From positions 103,474,765 to 103,538,764 of the forward strand of contig NC_134644.1 in the NCBI RefSeq assembly GCF_030463565.1: 64,000 nucleotides of DNA, in the 5' to 3' direction. The position numbers were made by a program, and so were the translations under genes. The first letter of the stretch is position 1, and each line of letters begins with the position of its first letter. Shown piece after piece: positions 1 through 12,960 of the stretch. The stretch is from Pelecanus crispus (Eukaryota; Chordata; Aves; Pelecaniformes; Pelecanidae). The notes under the pieces are model-generated. The model saw only the letters and a program-made list of their open reading frames with translations. It did no database searches and was not told where the DNA came from.

Positions 1-2034
1 AGCTTTTATTTATTTTGTGAAAGGTCATGTGTCTTAGGCATTTAAAAAAGAGATCGAAAATTGTTAGCAAACCCTAACACCTCCAGGAGGAGTTCCCTTG
101 TGTTCTGCCATGGTGGCCAGCAGTGAGGTGTGAGGACCCAGCTAATGCATCCCATAATTTCTGTGAACTCCTGAAGAGGGAGAGAGGAAACAGACAGAAA
201 GTCTTTTCAATACTTTCGCAGAGAAGTGACTGGGGAATCAAAATCTTGGGGTGCAAGGTTCAGTTTCAATGAAATCTCTGGAGAAATTCCATTTTCCAGT
301 AGGAATGGAGTGAAGGGTCGAGCTACAGCCCTGGGCACTCCAAGGAGGTCTAGCTAATGAATACTCAAGGAGGAGAGGAAGACTCAGTTGCCTAAACAGG
401 AGTGTCAGGTATCACTTTTGGTATTGGCTCTAACATTGTAAGCCTGCCTGGCCTCCACTTGCTGTTTTGCAAGGGAGTGGATCTCCCTGAAGCCCTACCT
501 CAGACCTGCCAGCCCGATGAAGATGTTGTGGCTGTTCCAGGGCATCTCAGATAGCGTGAGGTGACAAAGTTTAGGCAACTGAATTCCATCCATCCTGTCC
601 GTCTTGTACATATGATACCTCTAGCCTGTGAAAGCACTGCAATTCCTCTTGTCATTCTGTTTCACCAGCAAGACCAGTGTCTACTAATGTGACAATCTAT
701 CTCAATCTACGCAGTGGTTAAAATCATTCTGTTGTTGCAGAGGAAGGAGCAAAAAATAAATCAATTTGAAAACCCTTGTCATCGCATAGCTGGTCCAGTA
801 ACACTTTTTCACTGATAGAAAGCATCATGCTTTCCTTTTTATTGCTCATAAAGAAACTTCACAGTCTACAGTACAACTTTTAAGACGTGGCTTTTAAAGA
901 CTGACTGCATTTTAACAGGTGTGTATTGGAAATACATAATTTTCTTTGCTATTAACATTTTCATTACTGGTTTTATCAATATTTTTGTAATTAGTTTTAG
1001 AAGGTTATGATGTAGTAAAAAAGAAAAAAAATATAGCAAATTCAGTTCTAAGAGATAAAAAAAGATGGAAATGTATAAATACCTTCCCATTGGAAAATAA
1101 GAAGACAAGAACAAGACAAGGAAGATGACAACGGGGAAAGATACAGATCGGGGACCTTCTGCAAGATGTTGTGTAAATACAATGTGTGCCAAGAGCAAGC
1201 AGTTTCAGTTCTCAAAGACACACAGCTTTGCATCTTGTATCTTTCTGATTTCTAATTCATCTTCATTGTCTTATATTTGAAATGCTCTTTGCCCTTAATA
1301 TAAGCAGATTTGGTGACATTTGGTATTTCACTGGATTTCACAGTCTAGGATTCATGACCTTGAGTGACATACATCTGGCTATGAATTACATTTTATTAGA
1401 AAAATATCCATTGTAATACAAGCACTTCCTCCCTCCTGCTTGCTTTAGTAATACTTACTGAGAACCAGAAAAAAAAATCACAGGTCACACTGATACAAAA
1501 AGGCAAGACTGACTGAACCTTTTTGTGAATAATGTTCTACAAAGAGCTCTATTTTATGGACAGTTTCTATTCAGTGTGAACATGGATTCAACATTGATTT
1601 TTTAAGAAGTTGTGTGGAACTGCTTGTTACCAGTCATACCTCTTGGAAATGCCACCCAAGCCTTTGGACTTGCGTGCCAGATCTCTTTTGACTGTGTCTG
1701 TTGGCTGATGAGCTAGTTCCAGTCTGAGGCTGTTGCTGAGCACAAGCGTTGCTCATCCTCCTCAGGATCATTTTCAACCCTTGTGTGTTAATTTGTGTTC
1801 CAAAATGTTATGTAGTGCCATAGCACATGGCCAGAAGAAGGCCAAGTCTGGATACCAGCTGGCAATGAGCTTACATTCGAGTGCTGTCCTGCAATCAGTA
1901 TAGCTCTGACAGCTCAAGCCTTGCCTGCCCTCATGCTCTTGCCATTACACTACTGTTTTGGAAACTGGCTTTCTCTTCCAAACAGCCATGTGTGCACCAG
2001 GTATCTAGAGGGCTCCAGTCTGGTGTACTACAGG
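1..2034. other. Intergenic sequence, no gene seen
   Basis: This is AT-rich non-coding DNA. The open frames on both strands are short, have no recognisable domain and show no splice-supported continuation. No repeat family was recognised. GC content rises abruptly near 2035, where the CR1 element begins. Confidence 0.7.
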
Positions 2035-2428
2035 AAAAAGAGCAGGCGAAGGGCTCCGGAGCAGATGCTCGCGCCGGGGCACCCTTGCTAAGGCGGCAAA
2101 AAAGCGCAGGGAGAGAGCGGGCAGCCCAGCCCCAGCCTAGAGCGGGAAAGAGCGGGAAAGGGCGAGCTGCTGACGTGCAGCAGCTCTGACGCAGCATGGG
2201 CGGGGACAGGAGTGACGGCGGCCTAAACCCCCCACCTATAAAAGCAGCCCCCCAGGGAGCACAAACGACGAGGAGCGTGGCAACCAGGACGTGGCACATC
2301 CGGAGAGCGTGGCGCGCCAGTTTGCGTGGCAGTTGGCGTGGTCAGGGCGAGCGGGGAAGGCCAAGTGCCCCCCCGCCTAGCTCAAGAGGTAGGTTCGGTA
2401 AGTTCAGCTGGTGAGAGGGAGCCTAGGC

Positions 2429-2692
2429 ATGGCCGTGGTATTCACCCGGCGGAAGGGTGTATCCTCTACGCCACCCAGGAAGGCTGTATCTACCCAGACT
2501 GAGCTCCCAGGGAAACACACAGCTGTCCAGGTCTCCGGCTGCAGGGAGTGCCACCAGCTTCCACTGGGAACAGATGACAGCAGAGCAAACAGCTGCATGT
2601 TCTGTGACCAAGTGGACTATCTACTCGGCCTGGTGGCAGAGCTAAGGGAGGAAGTAGACAGGCTATGGATTTCTGTAAAGCGTTCGACATAG
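2429..2692 (+). pseudogene. CR1 ORF1 N-terminal fragment
   Basis: The frame opens with MAVVFTRRKG at 2429, just after the CR1 leader. It carries two Cys pairs (CREC and CMFC) and then a charged ELREEVDRL segment, matching the N-terminal part of CR1 ORF1, the nucleic-acid-binding chaperone-like protein. The match stops at about 2664. The last residues before the stop at 2690-2692 are ORF2 DNA read in the wrong frame. ORF1 is therefore truncated by the internal deletion and cannot make a full product. An upstream GTG at 2411 would extend the frame, but the ATG at 2429 is the better start. Confidence 0.75.
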
Positions 2693-3780
2693 TCCCCCAC
2701 AACATCCTTCTCCCTAAATTGGAGAGATATGGGTTTGATGGGTGGACTGTTCGATGGATAAGGAATTGGTTGGATGGTCGCATCCAGAGGGTCGTGGTCA
2801 ACAGCTCGATGTCCACATGGAGACCGGTGACAAGTGGAGTCCCTCTGGGGTCCATACTGGGACCAGTGCTATTTAACATCTTCATCAGTGACATAGACAG
2901 AGGGATGGAGTGCACCCTCAGCAAGTTTGCAGATGACACCAAGCTGAGTGGTGTGGTTGACATGCCAGGAGGACGAAATGTCATCCAGAGGGACCTGGAC
3001 AAGCTGGAGAGGTGGGCCTGTGTGAACCTCATGAGGTTCAACAAGGCCAAATGCAAGGTCCTGCACCTGGGATGGGGCAACCCCCGGTATCAATACAGGT
3101 TGGGGGATGAAGGGATTGAGAGCAGCCCTGCGGAGAAGGACTTGGGGGTACTGGTAGATGAAAAGCTGGACATGAGCTGACAATGTGCACTTGCAGCCTA
3201 GAAAGCCAACCGTATCCTGGGCTGCATCAAAAGCAGCGTGGCCAGCAGGTCGAGGGAGGGGATTCTGCCCCTCTGCTCTGCTCTGGTGAGACCTCACCTG
3301 GAGCACTGCGTCCAGCTCTGGGGCCCTCAGCACAAGAAGGACATGGACCTGCTGGAGCAGGTCCAGAGGAGGGCCACCAAAATGATCCGAGGGCTGGAGC
3401 ACCTCTCCTACGAGGACAGGCTGAGAGAGTTGGGGTTGTTCAGCCTGGAGAAGAGAATCCTGTGAGGAGACCTTATTGCAGCCTTTCAGTACTTAAAGGG
3501 GGCCTATAGGAAGGATGGGGAGAATCTTTTTAGCAAGGCCTGTTGTGACAGGACAAGGAATAATGGTTTTAAACTAAAGAAGAATAGATTTAGACTAGAC
3601 ATAAGAAAGAAATTTTTTACAATGAGGGTGGTCAAGCACTGGAACAGGTTGCCCAGAGAGGCAGTGGAGGCCCCATCCCTGGCAACATTCAAGGTCAGGT
3701 TGGAGGGGGCTCTGAGCAACCTGATCTGGTTAAAGCTGTCCCTGCTGACTGCAGGGAGGTTGGGCTGGATGACCTCTAAA
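2665..3780 (+). pseudogene. CR1 ORF2 reverse transcriptase remnant (three in-frame stops)
   Basis: One continuous frame encodes the C-terminal two thirds of CR1 ORF2. It begins at the palm motif DFCKAFD, passes the catalytic box FADDTKLSG (about 2926-2952, with both aspartates kept), then [23 protein letters not shown] and HWNRLPREAV near the C-terminus. In-frame stops occur at 3178-3180 (TGA), 3199-3201 (TAG) and 3463-3465 (TGA), but there is no frameshift. The stops fit single transitions from CGA or CAG codons, so this is a fairly young copy decaying by deamination. The endonuclease domain and N-terminal RT are absent through the deletion. The element is inactive. Confidence 0.9.
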
Positions 3781-3800
3781 GGTCCCTTCCAACCCAAAGC

Positions 3801-3819
3801 ATTCTATGATTCTATGATT
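3801..3819 (+). repeat. CR1 3'-terminal octamer repeat
   Basis: Two tandem ATTCTATG units followed by a partial ATT end the element. This octamer is the diagnostic CR1 3' terminus, thought to be recognised by the element's reverse transcriptase. It fixes the 3' boundary and the plus orientation. Confidence 0.92.
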
Positions 3820-6800
3820 AATGTCTTGAAAAAACATTTTCTGATACAGAACTTTACTGCTAGTGGAGAACCTATGTGCAAGACAGGAGGCTTACAAAGG
3901 TGATAGTGGCAGATTATGGATGACTGCTGGTCACTCCTGCGGTCAGTAGAATAAAAGAGGTTGGTGTGAGCTGGTAGCTGCATCATGGCAGGTTTTTGAC
4001 ATTAGAAGAGTAGAAAGGCAATTTTGGTCGAGGCCAGCTACCTACCAGCCATGGAGCTACTCAGGTAATTGGACAAAGACAACTTCCTCCCAGTGACCTA
4101 TACAGAAACAAAAAGAAGGAGAGCAGCACACTCAGTTTCGGATGACTCTGTGGATGATATGTGCCAACAGTGCAAGTCCCAGTAAACTGTGGGACCGCTT
4201 CATGGTAGTCACCATCAAGTGACCATTAAAATTTACATTAGCAAGGATGAACTAGTGATGATGGGGGCGAGATCAAGAGCTCTTTCCTGCCTTCTGTGAA
4301 GAATGTCAGCTACAGCAGGTTGTCCTCTGACACCATCACTGAATGGAGGAGCTGGAATAAGCAGCATGGTAATTTTGCTCATCTGACTCTTGGAATCAGC
4401 TGTGTTATCTTTGCTGAAATCCTCTCTTCCAGCAACTAGGATAAAATAATCTGACTCTGCATGCGCAATTTCAGACCAAAATGTTAAGAGATTGGCAGAA
4501 ATTATTATTACTGAAAATACTTTTACAATGGGAAGTATTTTGTATCTTAAACAAAGGCAATGTCACTCCTCTGCTTATTTAACAGTGATAACAGGAAGCA
4601 AGTCATCTTTAGGCTGTGAAACTAAAATGCTGTAGAGGGCCCTAAGTCTTCATACAAATCTGAAACTTTTCTTATTATTGTATAGAGTGTTTAGTAAGAA
4701 AGTGAGGGTCCAGGCAAGTGGTAGATTCTGGAGTCAGTGCGAAGATGGGATTTCTTTCTGGAGGCAACAAGATAAAAACTGATTTTTTTCTGAAAATAAA
4801 TGAGACTCTCTAATCAGTGATTTGGAACATAAGGAAAGATGATTCTGTAGGCTAATAATTGATCATTTCATCAGTTTGGGGAACCATTCAATAGTCACTG
4901 AGTAGGAAAGAATATATTCGGAGAATCTTTTCTGCTTTCTCCTCCTTTTTTACATGTAATCAATCAGAGATGTTGCTGTGCCCTGCAAACTCTTCCGTTA
5001 GTGATAACAAGTCAGTATTTAGGTTTCAGAATACACCCACAAACTGTGGAGAAAAACTAGAAAAGGAAGAAAAAAAGAGCCTGGGTGCAAGGCTTTTCTG
5101 TTTGTCTCCTGGTTTTGCACAGTGGAACCTCTCTGTACAATTGTGCATGTTTAGTGGAAATAACAGTAAAGAAAAGAATGCAGCTTCAAGAGCCAAACTT
5201 TAGTCCAATATTATTTTGCATAAGCAGGCAATATTTTTTCTTCATTTTCTTTGAAGAATTTGTATACTTTTTCTGTACAATAAATAATCCAGTCTACATA
5301 TTTTTAGATGATTCACAACCTTTCTATTATCCCCGTACTCCTTTACCTATTGTTAATTAATTCCTCTCACTCTTAAGGATTCATACTATTTAAATATTTA
5401 TAAAGAATTAATATGTTTCACCTTGATCGTTACTTAGAGTAAGTAATCTTGTCTTGGAAGTGAATCCTTTCAGATTCCTAATTTTTATTCTTGGTCTCCT
5501 CTGGACCCCAACAAATCTGTCAATACATTTTTCTTCAGAGGTAAGATTCTAGCCTGAGGGTTATCTCTGGAGTCAAGAAAAAACAAACAAACAAATAAAC
5601 AAACAATAATAATACAGTGCCAGTATGGAGAAAACAGGTCTACAAACCCTTTTTTTTTTTTTTATCTCAGAGAATTACTATCAACAGGTAATAAAAACAT
5701 ACAACTGCAATAGTTCCTCTGAAGTATTTTCTCCCACATAGTTTCATTTATAAGAGAAATAGATTATCTCTTGAGAGCACTTATTTAGGTGTTCCTCTTT
5801 TCTATAATTTGCGTCATTTTTATGTGGTGTTTTGTTATTCTGCCTCTATACAGAAAGTAGGAATTTTTTTTAATCCCCTCCAGACTGAAAAATACTTTGC
5901 TTTGCTTAGGTTGAAGGTCTTCTGGTTTGTCACTGGAAGGCCCCTTTACTTGCTGATTTCTACTCATTAAAGTGGTAGTTTATCCACCTTCAAATGTCTC
6001 TGCTCTGTGTCACAGACACTTATTTGTTCTCCAGCCATCAAAGTGTATTAAAATTAACAGCAGTCATCACATGAGTGGAGGGTAGCCATTCTCAGACACA
6101 CAGATAGTTATATACTCACAGCAGGAAACTTGCAATCAAATTCTAACAAAAGGTCACATTTGCAATAAGTAAAGGAAAATGTAGGTAATTGGTTATGGAA
6201 TCAGTTAATATCTTCGCAGGCCTTGAAAGGCACTCTGATGGGCCTGAAACCCTTTTGTTCAAGTAATTAAAACTGAGGTATTGTTATAGTATTAAAAAAA
6301 CTCAGGAAACTCTTGGTGCACTGTAAAATATTGTCACTACAATAGCAAACAAATTCGAACGGGAAAATTATTTGTGGTTTGTTTGAAAAGACATATGGAC
6401 TCGGGTTCTGGCTGAAAAGCAGAAAAGGAATAGGGAATGAAGTGCAGGACAACGTGAAGATTAGCCCTTACAAAATGTATTTTTATGCCCAGCTTCAAAG
6501 GCACGCCCACTATTTCCCTCAGCTAATTTAGATTCATGGCCATTTCAGAAATACCAGATCACGGTGTTTACGCAGGCATTGCACAGACTTCAGGACACTT
6601 GCTGGTTCAGAAAGCAGCAACTGACTTTCTGAGGCTGGAAAGCTTTTCAGGGTTGTCTGAAATTCTGTTTCTTCGAGTGGTGCAATGTAGTCCTGAGCGG
6701 TTATATGCCACAGCTATAGTTCGTGACTGTATCTTAGGTTGGGCAGGTCCCTGAGCCTACTGCACGACCAACTGGAAGGGTTTGTGCCGCAGAAGGGGAC

Positions 6801-9800
6801 TCCAAGCAGCCAGAGCATGGAGCAGGGACCTGCCAGGGGCATCCACCAGGAAAGGCTGTGGAAACATACTGTGGTTTTCTTTGCCCATCAAACACTCCTT
6901 TTTATCTAGATCAAGCTAGGAGTTTCTGACAGTTTCTGGCATGACTGGGGACTGAGTCTTTAGGACGCCTGGCATGAAGCCCTTCCTCTGCCTGTAGAAA
7001 ATCAAAGTTGGCACCTGAGAGCCCTCAGCAGGAGGCTGTGTGCTCCCTTGAGCAGAGGACAGCACAGCCCATACCTTCCCGTTTATGCTGTGCTGCTTTG
7101 AATTGTACGAAAAAGAAGTCTGCTGGATCAGATAGAAAAGGCATATTCCTGGTCTGTGAGCTGAGGCATTCAGCAAGGAGAGGGAAAAGGCATGGTTTAA
7201 AGCTTCTGCTTGAATAAACATTTTAAATAATCTAACAGACATTAAATATACTCCAGGAGTTCCTTTCTGCCCACCAAGTGCTCTGACTATTGGGCTAGGC
7301 TGTCACACTCACACCGCTTCTCTGTGTCTTAATTCAGGTTTAATGGTACCACCATTTAAATGTTTACCCCCTTCTACAGGCAGGAGGTCAGGCTGGTGTT
7401 GCTCCAGAATAGCCCCGAGCCTGGCATTTAGGAAGCTTCCTGGCAGCTCAGGGAAAGCCATCACCGAGCCCTGGTCTCTTCTACCACCAGTGAGCGCTCT
7501 CCCTGCTGTGCAAACAGGTGGGCCTGGCCCTACACAAATTTGGTGAAGGAACTCTTCCATATAGCAAGAAGCAGCTTCGGGCCTCTCAGAGATCCCCAAA
7601 GAAGTCCTGGGGGCTTTCTTAGATATGACTGGCAGTGGGGATAGAGTTAGAGATGTGAGTGAGATGCCCGTGGACTTTCAGGTGCTCCCAGGCTGAGGCA
7701 GGTGTGCCTGCATTGTCTCAGATGAGCAAGGGGTTGAAGATTGTAATTTTGACTCCCTTAACTGAAAATAAAAGCTCACAAAGCAGAAGGCTTTTCTCTC
7801 CCTCCAGAAATGCTCTCTGCAAATGTTTTGAAGAATATATTAATAGTTGACCGACAGGAAAACTTAAACTCTTCTCCCATCCATTTAGTTTTCTGCTAGC
7901 TAAGTTATTCTAACAAAGGCGCCCCAGGCCTGATCTTGAGATGGTACTACAATTCCCCAAGAGGAAATTTGGGAAGGGGAAGAGAACTTCCAAGGCAGAA
8001 TCAAAATCTCATTAAAATGAGTGTATTCAGAGAGAGACCACAGCCAGTGCTTCCCACAGGAAAAACTGTTTCAGGGGTGCTCCCTCTCTCCAGGCTCAAT
8101 TTTCCCTTTTCCACATGTCTATTGCTCACGTTATCGTTACCTTTGCACTATGTTTAGTGTTTCTCCCGCGAAGGTGATCCTCTCTAGCTTGAGTAAGTGG
8201 GAGCACTGAGGACATGGTAAAAGAATATGAGTGAGGGCAGAAGCGGAGTGATACTCTGGGGAAAGGGATCATTTTTTAGCTGGGAATGGTCATGGCACAA
8301 TTTTCCTTATTGTCCAATCCTAAGTAGACAAAGAAATCGCTTTCACTTCTTCCCTTCCTTTTCGTTCTCACTCTGGTGTCCAAAGTGACTGTCATCCCTT
8401 AGACCAAGGCTGGCATGACAAGTGGTGTACCTTGTATTAGAGAGAATGACGAGTATCATCTCAAATATGTGTTCCTCAAGATCTGCTGCAGTGCAAGTGT
8501 AGCAAATAGAAAGAAGGAAAAGCTGGTCAAGGTTTGCATACCATGACATTTTTGGTTGTGCAGGCCTTACTGGCTATTGTGTTCAACCAATTCAGCATAA
8601 TACAGTTGTGAAAATTAGTGAGAACGTTCAAAAGACTTTGAATTTTGAATATTAAATATTCCAGGGAACTGTATGTAATCTGTAAACTGTATGTGTGTGG
8701 GAAGAAGGGGAAGAACAACTCCTGCTAGCAACACATTAGTTTTATTTGAAGATCTTTCCCCAGAGAGTCAGCAAGAAGGAAGATAACAATGCATTTCCTG
8801 AATTGTTAGTTCAAGACTATTTGCTCAGCTCTAATTGAAATTATTGCAGGAAACTCTTTGTAAATTTGAGAGTCTTTCAACTAATAGGAAGTGAAAAAAT
8901 ACCCAAACATCTTCTCATATTTAAGATCATAGATGGAAATTAGAAGTTCGAGTGAGACAATATTTGAATCAATGATTGCAGTAGGTAAGTGTTACTTTAT
9001 AGGTTGAAATAACTTTGCCTAAGCAATCTGTTATAAAATTTCAAATTACAAAAATGTCCAAAAAAAAGTCATAATTTCTGAATATAAGTAGGGATCAAGT
9101 TGTTGCAATTAATTTACCCAACTAAAAGGCAAGAAAACAGAAATGCTGAATAGAAGTAGTAAAAACCTCTCAACATTTTGCCTCTTTCTAGGCTAAGTTG
9201 TAGTAAAAAGAATCCAGTCTAAAGCAATTTTCATGGAAGTTATGTTTTTTATATTTAGGGTTTTTTTGGGAAAAAGTGTGAAACCTCTTTCAAAATATTT
9301 GGCCATGTGAGATCAAAATATTCGAGCCCTATGGTATGAGGCTTTTGGAGTTCATCTTGCTCAGCTTATTTGAAAAGAAGATCAGGATGTAACGTGATCA
9401 CTGACAACAGGAATTTCATAGTGAAAAAAAGCTCTGACAGTAGGGGATTACAATCTTGTTGAGAAAAGCATCCAGAGTTCCTACTGAAGCCAGACATAAT
9501 TTCTTGGAATACAATACTGTTTCTTTGCTGGGAGGGTAACAGAGCATTTGTGGAGTATGCATCCAATCAGGTTCCCATCCTGGAAGTGTCTTGGTCTCTG
9601 CTGTTCTCTGCCTTTGACTGACTGAAATGGCACAGCCCTGGGGCTTGAGGGAAGGTATTTGATTGATTAAGGATGTGTGAAATTTAGCTTCCCCAAGAAG
9701 ATGATATGATGGTCCTTTCTGTGCTCAAGGCCTATAAAAGATATAAAAATATCTTGTTGAACAGGCTTGGGCTCGCTTGGGGTTTTTTCAGAAAATTTTG

Positions 9801-10799
9801 AATTAATAGTTTATTCTTGGGGTTTTTTTCACTTGGTTTAATTACTTTTCTGTTGTTAAGTTCTCTTTAGGATCTTTGTCTGTTTAACACAATTCCACAG
9901 GAGTGTTCACACCACATTTCAAAACTGACCTCTGTCCCCTGATGAACCTGAAATTTTTACTGTCTTATTTTCCACTTTACTTTCTGCTGCAGCTTTCCAG
10001 TGTTGTGCTTCCCCGTTCAGATGGAAGAAAGCCTGATGTTCCACCAACTGCAGATTGAGTCAGATACAGATTAAACGTAAATCTTAAAATTCAGGTTATT
10101 TCTGTAGGATTCTTGTTTGATTCTCCTCATGCAAATTCCTCATCCATCTTTCAATGGCCAGAATACATTGCTGGCATCCCTGTAACCTTTTTACAAAAAC
10201 CAATTTTAAAAAAATTGTATTGTAAACTTGGAGGCTGGGAGGCTAAGCGTAACATCGATTGTGCTGATGTTGATGCAGTTTCACCTTCTCAATCTAATCT
10301 AAGTCATGACTTCAGCTGCTCCTGCCGATTCCAGCTACGTCTGTGCAGTCTGCGCTCATGACTATAGCACCAGTCTGCCCTCTTGTCGAAGATATAAATG
10401 TGTAGGTAAGTAATTAGTGATTTCTTGAGCTGAGGAGACCATCATTTTGCAGAACCAAGCACAGCACCCCCAGGCCAACTGGGTACTTGCTGACAGAGCT
10501 ACGCCTTGTTGGAAAGCCTGATAGAGCCGAAAGTCTTGGCAGGGTCACGTCAGTTCTCTGGACACTTCTGAGAGGGGTTAGGGAAAAAGCCAGTTTAAAC
10601 AGTAAGCAAGTCTCCTGGCCTGGCTCCCTATCTCTCTACCTGGTTTTCTGGGGAAAAGAGGGTACAAGTTTCCTTGGTCTTCCTGATGTCACGCTGCAAG
10701 GAGGCCAGGGGCAGTGCTGAGTGCTAGTCAAGTGACAAGGACTCCTTTTCCTTTATGCATTTCCAGAAAGAAAAGTATTGAGGACATTAAAGGTTTGGT

Positions 10800-11345
10800 T
10801 CATGGTAGATAGATCAGTTTATCATATGTATTTTGTAAATATTAGAGGGTTCAGAGAATGGAATAATAATCCTTAGCTATAAAAGATTTATAATTTATCT
10901 ATTTATAAAGCTGATAAACAAGTAATTTCATAAAACCAATTTAAAATGTCCTTTTGTTTTTTAAAATCTCAAATTGGTTCAGCTCTCGGGATAATTCCTG
11001 CTGTAAATTTTATGTTGCATATTTAATACTATTTGGTTTCAAGTAATTATCTGTTTTAAATCTTACTGTTGCAATTTTCTTGTATGCCCCAAGGCAACTG
11101 TGTATGAAGCTATCAAAAAGATAGTATATTCAAAAAGAAGAACAAAATATGTAAAGTTTTGTCATATTTTTACAAACCCATGTATATTTATCATAATTTC
11201 TAATTATTCTTTTTGCTTTACTGCATATTATTAGTTTAATTGAACCATAAACTTTAGACTAATAACACCAATTTGTCTTTCATTATACTTTGCTCTATTA
11301 ACTTTTACAAATGGGTTCATCTCAGCCATTGATTGATGGGCACAC
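10800..11345. promoter_or_regulatory. Candidate AT-rich regulatory block
   Basis: The block is dense in TAATTA-like, TTTAAT and TTTATA motifs and contains a TTGATTGATGG at about 11329-11339, which resembles a composite PBX-HOX/TALE site. It has low CpG and no coding potential. Regulatory function is inferred from motif density only; plain AT-rich neutral DNA remains the main alternative. Confidence 0.25.
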
Positions 11346-11408
11346 AGCAACTGTGCTAGATTTCTTGCCCACAAACGGCTGTGTCGCATTTTCTGTTCTT
11401 GGAAAATG

Positions 11409-11434
11409 CCTTTTTTTTTTTTTTCTTTTTTTTT
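11409..11434. repeat. Poly-T tract
   Basis: An interrupted run of T bases with a single C break. It could be the fossil tail of a minus-strand retroposed sequence, but no body was recognised beside it. Confidence 0.7.
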
Positions 11435-12838
11435 GTCCAGGATGCGAGTTTTTATTCTTTATTCTTGAGGTTTAAATACAAGATACATTTTGTAACTTTC
11501 CTCTTCCAAACATTAGCCCTTCTGGCAGAAACCACCAGCAGTAGCAAGAGCTAGAGTTGTCAATTATTTCAAATGATCCTTTTCAAAATAAAATGTTTTG
11601 TTCAGGGTCCCAGTAAAGACGTATTCATTTCTGAATTTGGGGAATTTAAATCTCCTAGTGATCTTCATAGGCAGGTATTTCTCTGTCAAGTGGTGGGAAT
11701 TTCATGAAAATGTAAAATCACATCTATGGCTTGGGGGAAAGAAAACACGTAACTATAAAATTACACAAAAATAACCGAGAAAATTGCAAAAAAGCTATTG
11801 CAGGGCCACTTAGCAAATTCATAGTTTGGTTAGGGCCAAGACTCTCTTTAACAGCACAGTCCTCATATCCCCTTCTACTGTATTCACAAATCTAATTAAT
11901 CTGCAGGGAGAAAAATGAGTATTGAAAGTAAGCTGGTCTCTCCCAGCTGGGTCTGGTTTGATCTGTGGTCACCTGGGCCAGCTTCACAGGCTCAAGTGAC
12001 GCTCTGCCTTGCTCTTCCCTGTCACCAAAGACCAGTTCCATGATTACTGTCCCTGCCCTGTGAAGCCTTCTGGATATCCAGTCCAGCTGTCACATCTTTG
12101 AAAAATACAGAGAACAAACAATACCCTGTGCGTACTTTTCCTACCTTTGCCATTGTTACTGAAGCTCTGTTTCTCAAATAGCTTGTAACATAGTTTTCTT
12201 TCTGCCATGTTCTTCTTCCACTTAGAAAAACCCCAACATTTTCTCCTTTGTACTATCTGTTCGGCTTCTCGCACACAGGCCTCAAATGCGGTTGTCTTTC
12301 CAAGACTGCTTAGAGGCAGAAATAAAAGGAGCTCCAAGCCATCTTTAGCCAGGCAGCAGAGATCTGCAGTGCCACCGAAAAGTGTAGGGAAAATGCAGCT
12401 GCTGCCACAGAGACCTTCTTGAGTCTGAGACCCACAGAAAATTATGGGAGATAACAAGTGACTTGAATAAGGAAAAACGTGTGACCCACAAGTCAGAGAT
12501 ACTTTTAAAAATATCTGTGTATCACCACATTTGTGATAAAATTATGGTAAGCTGAGGGGAAAAAAGTGGAGGATGGGTGAAAAAAATGACATCTTGAGAA
12601 GCAATCAGGCAGAATGAGAAGAGCATAGGAGCAGAGAGGGGAGGAAATTGGGAAGGAAGAGGAAAAGGAATGGAAGTTAAAAACCCTCCAAAAGATATGA
12701 GAAGATACAGGGGAGAAGAAGCAGAGTGAGCTGCAACCCACACGGTCTTACAGCACCCAAAGGTCCTCTACTGCAATAGAAATATTGCAGTTCCTTGCTA
12801 TGGAAATACCTTCTTGTGTGTCTTGGTCAGTAGAAAGA

Positions 12839-12960
12839 GAATCATAGAATCATAGAATCGTTTAGGTTGGAAAAGACCTTTAAGAGTCTGCTTATTCCAA
12901 AGCCATAGCGCCCGAGGAGCAGTGTCCCTAAACAGCCACCTTTGTGAGGGAAAAAAGCCA
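12839..12960 (-). mobile_element. CR1 LINE 3'-end fragment
   Basis: The left end reads GAATCATAGAATCATAGAATC, the reverse complement of the CR1 octamer tail. It is followed by GGTTGGAAAAGACCTTT, the reverse of the standard CR1 3' UTR. Translated on the minus strand the tail reads GLFQPKRFYDSM, matching the plus-strand copy near 3800. The 3' boundary at 12839 is sharp. Beyond about 12890 the match fades, so the inner 5' edge is uncertain. Confidence 0.85.

Larger units (their letters stand above)
2035..3819 (+). mobile_element. CR1 LINE, 5'-region present but internally deleted
   Basis: This is a non-LTR retrotransposon of the CR1 family. From 5' to 3' it has a GC-rich leader with iterated GCGTGGCA-type motifs (about 2275-2345), an ORF1 start at 2429 with a Cys-rich and ELREEV segment, then an abrupt switch near 2660-2668 into the reverse transcriptase palm of ORF2, and finally the CR1 3' tail with two ATTCTATG copies at 3801-3816. 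Most CR1 copies in bird genomes are 5'-truncated, so a copy with the 5' leader but missing the middle (the rest of ORF1, the endonuclease and the N-terminal RT) is unusual. The 5' boundary is placed by the GC shift and is approximate. No target duplication was found, which is normal for CR1. Confidence 0.9.
3820..12838. other. Gene desert, no gene seen
   Basis: About 9 kb of AT-rich sequence contain only short, compositionally random frames. Poly-T or poly-A tracts (for example 5650-5662) and an A/C-rich AAAC-type run at 5579-5605 are the only simple repeats noted. The block at 10800-11345 is very AT-rich, with many homeodomain-like sites, and is listed separately. Confidence 0.65.
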
